Shown: positions 1 to 8,845 of the stretch, piece by piece
How positions within the stretch are numbered: position 1 is the stretch's first letter
Layout: each line of letters opens with the position of its first letter
Assembly: GCF_003697345.1 (NCBI RefSeq)
Contig: NZ_RFLY01000005.1
Coordinates: forward strand, 124,001 to 188,000
Source: Solilutibacter pythonis
Lineage (GTDB): Bacteria; Pseudomonadota; Gammaproteobacteria; Xanthomonadales; Xanthomonadaceae
Direction: 5' to 3'
Length of the DNA stretch: 64,000 bases
The notes under the pieces: generated by a model
The model's database searches: none
What the model saw: the letters and a program-made list of their open reading frames with translations, nothing else
What the model was told of the DNA's origin: nothing
Made by a program: the position numbers and the translations under genes

Positions 1-717
1 CAGCATGCCGAGGGCGCCGGCGGGCAGGTAGAGGGCATGTGGTCTCAGCCGGCCGCGGGCCATGAGATGGCCGGCCATCATGCCTATCAGGAATTGGTCG
101 GCGCGCCCGAGCAGCGTCCAGTAGCTCATGTCGCGCGCGTTGGCGTCATGTGCCAGACCCACGTAGCGCAGCACCCACATCAATACCAGCAATGCCAGCA
201 ATACGCGCGGGCCACGTCGGTTCACCAGCAGCATCAGCGCAGGAAACAGCAGGTAGAACTGGCACTCGACCGCGATGGCCCAGAACATGGCGGTGAACGG
301 CCATGCCGTCAGGCGGCCGTTGATGTTGCCCATCATGGTCAGGGTCTGCACGAAGGACAGGAAGTCAAATTGCTTCGGGAAGGCGCAGATCCCGGCGATG
401 AGGAAAAGCAGGAAGAGCGGGTAGATGCGTAGCACCCGATTGCGGAGGAACTGGCCATAGTGGATATTCCGGCCGGTGCACGCGAAGGCGAACAGAAAGC
501 CGCTCAACGTCATGAACAGCGCCAGCGACAAATGGGCCTCGAAGAGAAAAGCCAGCAGTGGATTGTCACTGCGGGGCCAGTTTTCGAAAGAGAACGGTGC
601 ATCGAAGCGGAACTGGTAGGAAAAGTTGTGCAGGCCGTGATAGAGAAGGATCAGCAGTGCGGCGAAGCCACGCAGGTGGTCGAGTTCTGGCAGGTAATGG
701 ATGTTCTGGCTCCGCAT
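1..717 (-). CDS. Acyltransferase 3 family membrane protein (3' end outside window)
   Basis: This is an integral-membrane acyltransferase of the OafA/YrhL (AT3) type, which transfers acyl groups to hydroxyls of exported or envelope molecules. The N-terminus carries the family signature LDHLRGFAALLILLYH, with the conserved RG and the His of the first helix. It is followed by several hydrophobic helices and the RIYPLF motif near residue 98. 239 codons are visible and the frame is open to base 1, so the C-terminus lies outside the window. The ATG at 717 is chosen because the AT3 signature follows at once and GGGAGG precedes it. It starts 3 bp after the thioesterase stop, so it is the last visible gene of the synthetase operon. 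Acylation of the assembly-line product is an inference from position; it could equally act on an unrelated envelope glycan. Confidence 0.88.
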   Translation of the reverse strand, partial: MRSQNIHYLPELDHLRGFAALLILLYHGLHNFSYQFRFDAPFSFENWPRSDNPLLAFLFEAHLSLALFMTLSGFLFAFACTGRNIHYGQFLRNRVLRIYPLFLLFLIAGICAFPKQFDFLSFVQTLTMMGNINGRLTAWPFTAMFWAIAVECQFYLLFPALMLLVNRRGPRVLLALLVLMWVLRYVGLAHDANARDMSYWTLLGRADQFLIGMMAGHLMARGRLRPHALYLPAGALGML

Positions 718-720
718 CGC

Positions 721-1482
721 TCATCCCTCCCGGTGTGCGGGATGGGCGATGAGCGTCATGTCCCGGGTCGCCAGCGAGGCGATTTCCGCGCCGCAATCGT
801 GGATGAAGAAATGTCCGCCCTCCAGCAGGCTCAGTCGTATGGTGGCGTATGCGTTTTCCTGCCAGCGCATCAGGTGACGGTGGTCCACTTCGGGATCGTC
901 ACGGCTGCCGATCACGTGGATCGGGGTATGAATGCGCTTGTCGCCGTCGCCATTGAGCATGCGTTCGCTCAGCGTGAAGTCGGCGCGCACGATGGGCAGC
1001 ATCAGCGCCATGAGTTCGGGATGCTCGAACAGTTCCGGGGGTGAACCGTTCAAGAAACGCAGCTCTTCGATCAGCGCCTGGTCGCTCATGCACAGGCGGT
1101 TGCGGCGGCTGCCGATGATGGGGGCCTGGCGCCCCGCGACGAAAATTTGCGTGGGAGACCGGCCACGACGTTCGGCGTAATGACTCAGATGGAACGCCAA
1201 CCCGCCGCCCATGCTGTGCCCCAAGAGGGCGAACGGTCGTGTGCGGCGGGCCAGAAGCGCATCGAACAGGCGTTCCGCCAGCACGGCCGGTTCTTGCTCC
1301 AGCGTTTCGCAGATGCGGGTGCCACGTCCGGGCAGTTCCACCGGATGTACGGCGATCCAATCGGGAAAGTAGCGATCCCACTGGCTGTACAGGCTGGCGT
1401 TGCCACCTGCGTAGGGCAGGCAGTAGAGGTCCAGTTCGGGCTGTGGTTTACGGTTGGTGAAGGGCAGCCAGGGAGATGTCAT
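721..1482 (-). CDS. Type II thioesterase (GrsT/YbtT-like)
   Basis: A stand-alone alpha/beta-hydrolase thioesterase of the kind that clears mis-primed or stalled acyl groups from NRPS/PKS carrier domains. The 253-aa product has the LPYAGGNAS oxyanion-side motif, the nucleophile elbow GHSMGG, the Asp in GSRDDPEV and the catalytic His in EGGHFFIHD. Length and motif order match the GrsT/YbtT family. The reading frame is open further upstream, but homology begins at MTSPWLPF. That ATG lies 14 bp after the P6 stop and is preceded by GGAAGA. No synthetase in the window ends in a TE domain, so this enzyme is also the only visible hydrolase that could release the finished chain. That release role is inference. 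Confidence 0.93.
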   Translation of the reverse strand: MTSPWLPFTNRKPQPELDLYCLPYAGGNASLYSQWDRYFPDWIAVHPVELPGRGTRICETLEQEPAVLAERLFDALLARRTRPFALLGHSMGGGLAFHLSHYAERRGRSPTQIFVAGRQAPIIGSRRNRLCMSDQALIEELRFLNGSPPELFEHPELMALMLPIVRADFTLSERMLNGDGDKRIHTPIHVIGSRDDPEVDHRHLMRWQENAYATIRLSLLEGGHFFIHDCGAEIASLATRDMTLIAHPAHREG

Positions 1483-1496
1483 GATGGGTCTTCCGG

Positions 1497-4400
1497 TCAG
1501 AAGGTCAGGTGCTGGCCGCGCGCCCGGCGCTGGCGGTGCGCGGGGAGGTTGTCGGCGCCGTCGCGTCCTAGGGCCTGCTCCAGCGCGCGCAGGCAGGGGA
1601 AGGCGAACAGATGCGTCACCGGGAAGGTGCGTTTCAGCCGTTGCTGTAGCTGGCCATGCGCCAGCACCAGCTTGACCGAGGTGGCACCGGCCTCGAAGAA
1701 GTTGTCGTCCAGCGCGAGCGTGGGTAGCCCGGTGCACTCGCGGAGAACTTCCAGCAGGATCTGCTGGTGCTCGGTGATCGGTTGCGCGGGCGTTGCCGTG
1801 GGTTGGACGGGTGGCAGGGCCTGACGATCGATTTTGCCGTTGGCGCTGAGCGGCAGCGTGGCAAGCGGCACCAGGTGCCGGGGCACCATGTAGGGCGGCA
1901 GACGGTAGGCCAGATATTCTTTCAGGGCTTGGTCGAGCCCGTCGCTGGCATCGGCCACGATGTAGCCGACCAGCATCTTCTGGCCGGGTCGGGATTGCAC
2001 GGTCACGGCTGCCTGTCGTACTTGGGGGTGTGTTTTCAGTACCGCTTCGATTTCACCCAGTTCGATGCGATGGCCGCCGATTTTTACTTGGTGATCGAGG
2101 CGTCCGAGAAATTCGAGCGTGCCATCGGGCCAATAGCGGGCGCGGTCGCCGGTGCGGTAGAGGCGCTGTCCGTCGCGGGGGTGGGTGAAGAAGGCTTCGG
2201 CGGTACGGGTCGGGTCGCGCCAGTAGCCGCGTGCCAGCCCCGCGCCACCGATGTGGAGATCGCCGGCGACTTGATCCGGGCGGTCGTGAAAATAACGATC
2301 GAGCACCCGGTAGCACTGTCGGGACAGTGGGCGGCCATAGGGGATGGAAGGCCAGTCATCGGGTACCTCGGTGGCGTCCTGCCAGTTCGACCAGATTGCC
2401 GCTTCCGTCGCGCCGCCCAGGGCGATGATGCGGGCATTGGGCGCCAGTTTGCGCAGGCGACCCGGCAGTTCCAGTGGTATCCAGTCGCCACTGAGCAGCA
2501 CCAGCCTCAGGTGCTCGGGCAGTGTCGCTTGCTGGGCTTCGCACCAGGTGACAAGCATGTCCAGCAGGGCCGGCACCGAGTTCCAGATGGTGACGCCGTG
2601 GGTATGGAGTTGCCGGTGCCAGTGTTCCGGATCGCGTTCGCTGCCTTCGCTGGGCATGACGATGCCGCCGCCCCAGGCCAGCGGTGCGAACAGGTCGTAG
2701 ACGGAAAGGTCGAAATTCAACGCCGACAGGGCGAATACGCGATCGTCGCCATCGCCGCCGAAGCGCTGTCGCATGTCGTCGAGCGTGTTGCGTACCGCGT
2801 TGTGAGTCATTTCCACGCCTTTGGGCGTGCCGGTGGAGCCGGAAGTGAACAGGATGTAGGCGGCATGGTCGCCGTGGATGGGCGCCGCCGTCATGGGCGT
2901 GTCGGAAGGCGCGGCCGTCGGCGCGCCCGCGTCGATACGGGGAAGCCCGGGCTGGATGGCGGGCGCTCCCGAGGATTGCATGAGCGCTTTCGGCTGGGCT
3001 TGCACGATGAGCGCTTGCAGGCGGCCGGGGGGCGTATCCATCGAAACCGGCACGTACACCGCGCCGCACAGGTGGCAGGCCAGTACCGAGGCGATCTGTC
3101 CAGCGCCCTTGGGCAACTGGATCAACACCCGGTCGCCGAGGCAAACGCTGGCCTGTCGCAGCGAGGCGGCCAGTGCCAGGCTCCAATCGAGCAGCGCGGC
3201 ATAGCTCAGTGTTCGATTGTCGGCGTCGGTGACGGCTGTGCGCCCAGGGTGTCGTTGCGTCTGGCGCAGAAAGGGTTCGATCAGCGTCCGGGCGGCATCG
3301 TCGCACCGTGTGTCCATGGCATTGATGCGCGCGCGTAGCGCTGCCTGCGCTGGCGGCGGCTCACGGTCCACGCGGCGCTGCCAGGCTCGTTGGTCGCGGC
3401 AGAGCGTGCGCAACGCGTCCAGGTAGCGCTCCAGCATGCATCGCATGGCGGGAACGTCGAGCGCGGATTCGGCCAGATCCCAGTTGAACAGCAGTCGATC
3501 GCGTTCTTCGCGCAACTGGTGATCGAAGGTCACTTGTGGCGTCTGGCTCAGGCCGTAGACCTCGCGCCAGCCGAGGTCGGCGAAGGACGTGCCGGATTCG
3601 CCCAGCAGCAGGCTTGTGAACACCACCGGCATCAGCGAGCCGGAAAAATCGTGCCGTTGCCGCGCGAGCTGGCGCAATAGATCGACACCTTCCACCAGGC
3701 TGTGCTCGATATGTTCGAGCAGGCGCTCCTGGGCGGCTTGCACCTGCGCCAGGAATGGCCGATCCATGTGGTCGAAGTCCAGCAGGGTGTTGTTTGTGAA
3801 TTCGCCGAGTACCCGTTGCACCTCGGGGTGAAGCGGTTGGCGGTTGAACAGCGTCATGTTCAGCGTCACCGCCTCGTTGTCGCTCCATTGCGACAGCACA
3901 TTGGCGAACAGGGTGGCCAGCGCGGTGGAAGGGGTCACGCGGTGGGTGCGGCAATGCGCCTTGAAGCGCAGCCAGTCGGCGGCTTCGATTTCTCCACGCA
4001 GTCGGGTGAAGCGTGTGCTGGCGACGTGGTGGCGCCCCGCGGGCAGTTGCGGCGCGGCGGGAAGGGTTGGCAGGCGCGTGTCCCAGTAAGCCTGGGCCGA
4101 GGCGCGACGTGCGGCAAGGGCTTCGCCGTGCAGGTATTGCAGATAGTCGCGGCATTGCAGTGCGGGGGGCGCGGGCAGTGTGGCGCCATCGATCAGCGAG
4201 AACCATTCCATGAAGAAAAGCTGGCAGCTCCAGGCATCCAGTGTCATCAAATCGATGCTGACGTGCAGCCGCAGCGCGTGGGGATGAAGACTCGCGCGGA
4301 TCTCGAACAGCGGCCAGCGTTCGGTGGGCCGCACCTGGGATTCCATTTCTGAGCGCAAGGCGTGCACTGCGGCAGTGTCCGTGTTGCGAAGGTCGATGCA

Positions 4401-4850
4401 GTCGATGGCGTAACGCGGGACTTCCCGCAGCACCCGTTGAGTGCCGTCGGCATGGATGATCACACGCAGCATGTCATGGCGTTGGATGACGGTATTGAGT
4501 GCGTCTTCCGCCTGGGCCAGCGTCGCGGTGGGGTGCTCGAGTTCAACGTAGGAATGGGCCGCGACTCCGCCGTGATGCAGCGCCCGCGAGCGGCCGACCA
4601 GATAGGCCTGCTGGATCGGCGTCAGCGGAAAGGGCGCATGCCGTGTGGCCGGGTCGGGTAGCAGTGCGGCATGGGCGGGCTCGCCGGTGTGATCGAGCCG
4701 CGTCAGCAGATGCGCCTTGTGCAGGCGCAGGGCGCTCTTGAGGGTGTCGTCGAGCGCGCCGGCGGGCGCGCGAAAGGCCAATTGGTCGCCGTTGGCGCGG
4801 ATTTCGATGCCGCGCCGATCGAGATTGTCCAGCAGTTCTTCCAGTGTCAC
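1497..4850 (-). CDS. NRPS P6: TubC docking - Cy - A(Cys) - PCP
   Basis: Last NRPS of the operon, 1,117 aa. Residues 1-50 form a TubC-type N-terminal docking domain (VTLEELLDNLDRRGIEIRAN). A heterocyclisation domain follows (about 75-490) with the DxxxxD motif as DLMTLD near residue 200, and with VVFTS and QTPQVTFD further on. The A domain (about 540-1010) has LFTSGSTGTPKG near 668. Reading the specificity pocket by eye gives D-L-Y-N-L-S-L-I-W, the cysteine code of pyochelin and yersiniabactin synthetases. A PCP (NFFEAGATSVK, about 1052) ends the protein with no TE or reductase. The start is a GTG overlapping the P5 stop as GTGA; the longer upstream reading is P5 sequence in another frame. The protein is expected to add a cysteine and close it to a thiazoline. 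Confidence 0.95.
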   Translation of the reverse strand: MTLEELLDNLDRRGIEIRANGDQLAFRAPAGALDDTLKSALRLHKAHLLTRLDHTGEPAHAALLPDPATRHAPFPLTPIQQAYLVGRSRALHHGGVAAHSYVELEHPTATLAQAEDALNTVIQRHDMLRVIIHADGTQRVLREVPRYAIDCIDLRNTDTAAVHALRSEMESQVRPTERWPLFEIRASLHPHALRLHVSIDLMTLDAWSCQLFFMEWFSLIDGATLPAPPALQCRDYLQYLHGEALAARRASAQAYWDTRLPTLPAAPQLPAGRHHVASTRFTRLRGEIEAADWLRFKAHCRTHRVTPSTALATLFANVLSQWSDNEAVTLNMTLFNRQPLHPEVQRVLGEFTNNTLLDFDHMDRPFLAQVQAAQERLLEHIEHSLVEGVDLLRQLARQRHDFSGSLMPVVFTSLLLGESGTSFADLGWREVYGLSQTPQVTFDHQLREERDRLLFNWDLAESALDVPAMRCMLERYLDALRTLCRDQRAWQRRVDREPPPAQAALRARINAMDTRCDDAARTLIEPFLRQTQRHPGRTAVTDADNRTLSYAALLDWSLALAASLRQASVCLGDRVLIQLPKGAGQIASVLACHLCGAVYVPVSMDTPPGRLQALIVQAQPKALMQSSGAPAIQPGLPRIDAGAPTAAPSDTPMTAAPIHGDHAAYILFTSGSTGTPKGVEMTHNAVRNTLDDMRQRFGGDGDDRVFALSALNFDLSVYDLFAPLAWGGGIVMPSEGSERDPEHWHRQLHTHGVTIWNSVPALLDMLVTWCEAQQATLPEHLRLVLLSGDWIPLELPGRLRKLAPNARIIALGGATEAAIWSNWQDATEVPDDWPSIPYGRPLSRQCYRVLDRYFHDRPDQVAGDLHIGGAGLARGYWRDPTRTAEAFFTHPRDGQRLYRTGDRARYWPDGTLEFLGRLDHQVKIGGHRIELGEIEAVLKTHPQVRQAAVTVQSRPGQKMLVGYIVADASDGLDQALKEYLAYRLPPYMVPRHLVPLATLPLSANGKIDRQALPPVQPTATPAQPITEHQQILLEVLRECTGLPTLALDDNFFEAGATSVKLVLAHGQLQQRLKRTFPVTHLFAFPCLRALEQALGRDGADNLPAHRQRRARGQHLTF

Positions 4851-7800
4851 AGCATGCCTTCCTCGTCGTCGCGCTCGAAGCTCAACGCCAGCGCCTGCTC
4901 GCTTGGTGGCGCGACGCCGCCGGCGAGGCTTGCCAGTGGCAGTTGCGAGGGGCCGAGCCGCAATGCCGCTCGTAGCTGCGTGCCGTGGACATCGCCCACA
5001 TGGCATAGCGCCAGACCGGCGCGGCGCGCGGACATTTCCAGCAACTGCGCCATGGCGCCGGCTTCCAACTGGGCAAACGGCAGGCTGGCTTGTTCGTACA
5101 GTGGGGCGATGGCGGCCAGTTCTACCACCAGCACGACCAGCAGCGGGGCATCGCGCAGCCAGTCGCGGTTGGCGATCGACAGTTGCGCCAGGCCGTCCGG
5201 GGCATCGAACGGGCCGACGCGTTGCAATTGATGCCGTTGCGGGTGGTAGTAGTACGTGCCAGGCGCCAATGTCGTGCGTTCATGCGGTGGCGAGAGCAGG
5301 TAGGTCTGTACGGCGTTGAGTCCGCCGGCGGAAGCGTAGTGGTATTTGCGCCGCCCCTGATGGAAATAGCCGCGCACCGCGTTCAGAAGCATGCCCAGTT
5401 GCGCGGTGGTGATGGGGGAATCGTCAAAGTGGCGTGTGCTCTGGCGAAACCAGGCGGCTTCCGGTGGCGTGTCGTCGGGTAGGGCCAGGATGTCGCCCAG
5501 GTCTTCGCGCAGTGCGTGACGGGCCTGGGTGAACAGTTGCCGCGCCTGTTTGTCGTGGATCGCTTTCTGCGAACGCAGAAACGCCTCGGCGGTGGATTGT
5601 TCGGGGAACCACTGCATCGTGTCTTGTGCCTGAGTGGGCGCAAGGTGGCGGGCGATCAGCGTCACGATGTCGCCGACCGTCGGGCTGCGAGCCAGGTCGG
5701 GCAGGCGGGGGCGAAACGCGAAACGGGCTTCGATGTGCGTGGCGATGGAAATCAATTCCACCGAGCTTGCGCCGAGCTCGATCAGCGAGTCGTTCGGCCG
5801 CACCCGGTCGCGTTTGAGTACTTCCGCCAGCAGTGCGCAGACTTGTTCGGTAAGTGCGTTTTCGTTTTCGGCTGCCGGTGCGGCGGGCGCGCCGGGGGTT
5901 GCGGCCAGCGTTTCGAGCCGGACACGGTCGAGCTTGCCGTTGGCGGTCAAGGGCCATGCCTCCAGTACATGCCAGGCGCTGGGCACCATGTAGTGGGGAA
6001 GCCGCTCGGCCGTCCAGGCGGCCAGTGCGTCCCGTGCCGTGACTTGCCCGCTCACGAACGCCACCAGATGACGCTGGTGGCGTTCTCCGGCGGCGATCAC
6101 CACCGCTTCGGTGATGGCGGGATGCCGTAGCAGCGTGGCGCTGATTTCGCCGGTTTCGACGCGGAAGCCGTTGATCTTCACTTGCTGGTCGCGACGGCCG
6201 AGGAATTCGATCAGCCCGCCGTCGCGGTAACGCCCCAAGTCGCCGGTGCGGTACAACCGCACTCCGGTAACGGGATGGCGGATGAATTGCGCGGCGGTCT
6301 TCTCCGGTTGCTTGAAATACCCGTCGGCCAGGCCCAGGCCGGCGATGTGGATCTCACCTTCCTTCCAGGGTGGCTGGATGCGCAGCCGTTCGTCGAGCAC
6401 ATACAGCTGCTGCCCGCCGAGGGCGTGCCCATAGGGGATGCTGGTCCAGTCCGGGTCGAGTGTGGTGATTGGGAAACACACCGACCAGATGGCCGCTTCG
6501 GTCGCGCCGCCCAGGCTGTACAGATGCAGATGTGGCCAGAGTTCGAGGGCCTGGCCGGGTAGCGTCATGGGTATCCAGTCGCCACTCATCATCACCGTGC
6601 GCAGCGGGATTTCCGGGGCCTGTGTCGGGTGCAGGCGCAGGTAATCCACCAGTAGTGCGAACAGGCTTGGCACGGTGTTCCAGATATTGACGTGGTGTCT
6701 CGCGCACAATTCAGCCCAGTGCGAGGGCTCCAGCGCCCGTTCCGGTTCAGGCAATACCAGCGCGCCGCCAGCCCCCAGTACGCCGAAGATGTCGTACACG
6801 GACAGATCGAAATGCAGGGCGGACAGGGCCAGTACGCGTGATTGCGCATCGGCGCCGAAGCGGGCGTTGATCTCCAGTACCGTGTTCAGCGCGGCCCGGT
6901 GGCTCAGCATCGCGCCTTTGGGCGCACCGGTGGAGCCGGAGGTGTAGATCAGATAGGCCAGGTCGTTGGCGCGTGCTGGTGGTGTGGCGGCCAGCAGTGT
7001 CGGATCGGGCTCGGCCGCGTCGGGCACTTCGATGCACAAGTGGCCGGTAAGCAGGCTTGGTTCGGCGTTGGCCGGGTTGGCGATAAGCCAGCGTGCGCCG
7101 ATTTCGTCGAGAATGGCCCGGTTGCGGCTGGCCGGTTGATCCGCGGCGAGCGGCGCGTAGGCGCCACCGGCCAGCACGACGCCCAGGCAGGCGGCGATCT
7201 GCGCCGGGCAGCGTGGCAGCAGCACGGGGACGATATCGCCAGGGCGGAGTCCGTGTCGTTGCAGATCGTGCGCAATGGCGCAGGCGAGGCCGGCCAGTTG
7301 GCGATGGTTGAGAGAGGCGTCGCCCTGGATGATCGCGGGTTGTTCCGCATGTCGCCGCCACGAGGTGCGCCAGGGGTCGTGCAGACATTGGTGGGCTGTT
7401 TCCACGTCCGGGTGTAACGCCTGTACCGTGTCGTCGGGATGTTCGACGTTGCCGGTCGGCTCTAACAGATAGCCGTCTTCCCGCGCGGCGCGGTGAATGG
7501 CGAGGACATAGTGTTCCAGCATGGCTTCGGGCAGTTTTCCGGGGAAAGCGCCTTCGACCAGATCCCACTGGATCAGCAGTGCGCCTTCCATCTCGGTCAA
7601 CTGGTTGTCCAGCAGTACCTGCGCGGTCTGTCCGCGCGCATGAACGGGGCGGCCGGGTTGAAGATGCAGGTGGCGCAACAGCCGGGCGTCGTTCTGCGTC
7701 AGGGTGGAGGTGAATACCACCGGCATCAGCATGCTGCCCACTTCGCCGGCGCGTTCGGCCAGGTCGGCCATCACGCGCATTCCACTGTAGTCACGATGCT

Positions 7801-8845
7801 CGATGTCGCGCCAGAGCTGGTGTTGGAGTCGCTCGACCTGAGCCAGCCGGGGCGAGGCTTGGCGCAGATCGATTTCGCATAGCAGCGTGGAGGTGAAATC
7901 ACCGATCAGCCGATCCACGTGGGCATGCACGGGTTTGCGGTCGAACAGCGTCATGTTGAGGCAGAAGTGAGCGCTGTCGCTCCAGCGCGCCAGGGTTTCT
8001 CCAAACAGTGTCAGCAGCAGCGTGGAGGGGGTGATGCCATGTTGCTGGCAGCGTTGTTTCAGGCTTGCCCAGGCGTCGGCGTCGACGGTCTTGCGAAGGC
8101 GCCGGAACGTTGGCGTGCCGAGTGCTTCCAGCGGTCTCGCCAGTGGCAGTGCTGGGGCGCCGGGCAGGCTGTCGAGCCGGGCGCGCCAGTAGTCGCGCGC
8201 GTTGTCGCTGGCCTGCGCGCGCGCGGTCATCTCAAGGTAGTCGCGGAAGCTTATCTCCACTTCCGGCAAGGGGGTGTCGGGATCGTGGTAGAGCCGCGCG
8301 GCCTCATCCAACAGGGTGAGGAAGCTTTGTTGATCCAGAATCAGCAGATCCAGGCCGAAGTGAATGCGCCAGTGGCCATCGGGTAGATGGCTGAAAGCCA
8401 GGCTGAACAACGGCCATTGGTCGTGCGGGCGCACGCTGGTGGCGATCCGGTGACGCAACGCGTCCAGTTGTCGTTGCCAGTCGGGCGCGTCGCGCAGGTC
8501 GTGGATATCCAGGGGCAGGGGCGGTGTCCGCGCCAGTACCTGTTGTTGCCGGTGATCCAGTACCACCGTGCGCAGCATGCCGTGGCGTTTCACCAGTTGC
8601 CGCCAGGCGCGATGGTAATTGGAAGGGGTGAGGCACGGGCAGTCCAGTTCGTAATAGAACTGGCACGGCAGCCCGCCCAGTGTCAGCGCCGGGCTGCGGC
8701 CGAGCAGGTAGCTGCGCTGGATGTCGGTCAGTGCGAAGGGTTCGTGTTGCCGGCCTGGGTCGGTATCGGCGGGGCGTGCGGAGGGTTGCCCGCGAAGCAG
8801 CCGCCTCAGCAGGGCGTCGTCGGTGGGATGGATGGATGAACTCAT
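4847..8845 (-). CDS. NRPS P5: Cy - A(Cys) - PCP - Ox (thiazole-forming)
   Basis: 1,332 aa. It has a Cy domain (about 37-460, DLLILD near 166), an A domain (about 510-960, YTSGSTGAPKG near 640), a PCP (LIELGASSVELI near 1023) and a C-terminal FMN-dependent oxidase domain (about 1090-1320). The oxidase resembles the SagB/McbC nitroreductase-like Ox domains of thiazole-forming NRPSs; FRQSTRHFDD and KYHYASAGGLNAVQTYLL are visible. The pocket code reads D-L-Y-N-M-S-L-I-W, so cysteine is expected. This module should add cysteine, cyclise it and oxidise the thiazoline to a thiazole. The protein ends in an acidic tail, ERDDEEGML, just before the gene for a TubC-docking partner. Its ATG overlaps the P4 stop as ATGA. 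Confidence 0.94.
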   Translation of the reverse strand: MSSSIHPTDDALLRRLLRGQPSARPADTDPGRQHEPFALTDIQRSYLLGRSPALTLGGLPCQFYYELDCPCLTPSNYHRAWRQLVKRHGMLRTVVLDHRQQQVLARTPPLPLDIHDLRDAPDWQRQLDALRHRIATSVRPHDQWPLFSLAFSHLPDGHWRIHFGLDLLILDQQSFLTLLDEAARLYHDPDTPLPEVEISFRDYLEMTARAQASDNARDYWRARLDSLPGAPALPLARPLEALGTPTFRRLRKTVDADAWASLKQRCQQHGITPSTLLLTLFGETLARWSDSAHFCLNMTLFDRKPVHAHVDRLIGDFTSTLLCEIDLRQASPRLAQVERLQHQLWRDIEHRDYSGMRVMADLAERAGEVGSMLMPVVFTSTLTQNDARLLRHLHLQPGRPVHARGQTAQVLLDNQLTEMEGALLIQWDLVEGAFPGKLPEAMLEHYVLAIHRAAREDGYLLEPTGNVEHPDDTVQALHPDVETAHQCLHDPWRTSWRRHAEQPAIIQGDASLNHRQLAGLACAIAHDLQRHGLRPGDIVPVLLPRCPAQIAACLGVVLAGGAYAPLAADQPASRNRAILDEIGARWLIANPANAEPSLLTGHLCIEVPDAAEPDPTLLAATPPARANDLAYLIYTSGSTGAPKGAMLSHRAALNTVLEINARFGADAQSRVLALSALHFDLSVYDIFGVLGAGGALVLPEPERALEPSHWAELCARHHVNIWNTVPSLFALLVDYLRLHPTQAPEIPLRTVMMSGDWIPMTLPGQALELWPHLHLYSLGGATEAAIWSVCFPITTLDPDWTSIPYGHALGGQQLYVLDERLRIQPPWKEGEIHIAGLGLADGYFKQPEKTAAQFIRHPVTGVRLYRTGDLGRYRDGGLIEFLGRRDQQVKINGFRVETGEISATLLRHPAITEAVVIAAGERHQRHLVAFVSGQVTARDALAAWTAERLPHYMVPSAWHVLEAWPLTANGKLDRVRLETLAATPGAPAAPAAENENALTEQVCALLAEVLKRDRVRPNDSLIELGASSVELISIATHIEARFAFRPRLPDLARSPTVGDIVTLIARHLAPTQAQDTMQWFPEQSTAEAFLRSQKAIHDKQARQLFTQARHALREDLGDILALPDDTPPEAAWFRQSTRHFDDSPITTAQLGMLLNAVRGYFHQGRRKYHYASAGGLNAVQTYLLSPPHERTTLAPGTYYYHPQRHQLQRVGPFDAPDGLAQLSIANRDWLRDAPLLVVLVVELAAIAPLYEQASLPFAQLEAGAMAQLLEMSARRAGLALCHVGDVHGTQLRAALRLGPSQLPLASLAGGVAPPSEQALALSFERDDEEGML

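Noticed and set aside
1767-3338. 523-codon + strand frame inside P6
   Set aside because: It lies antisense to a fully conserved A domain and has no domain of its own.
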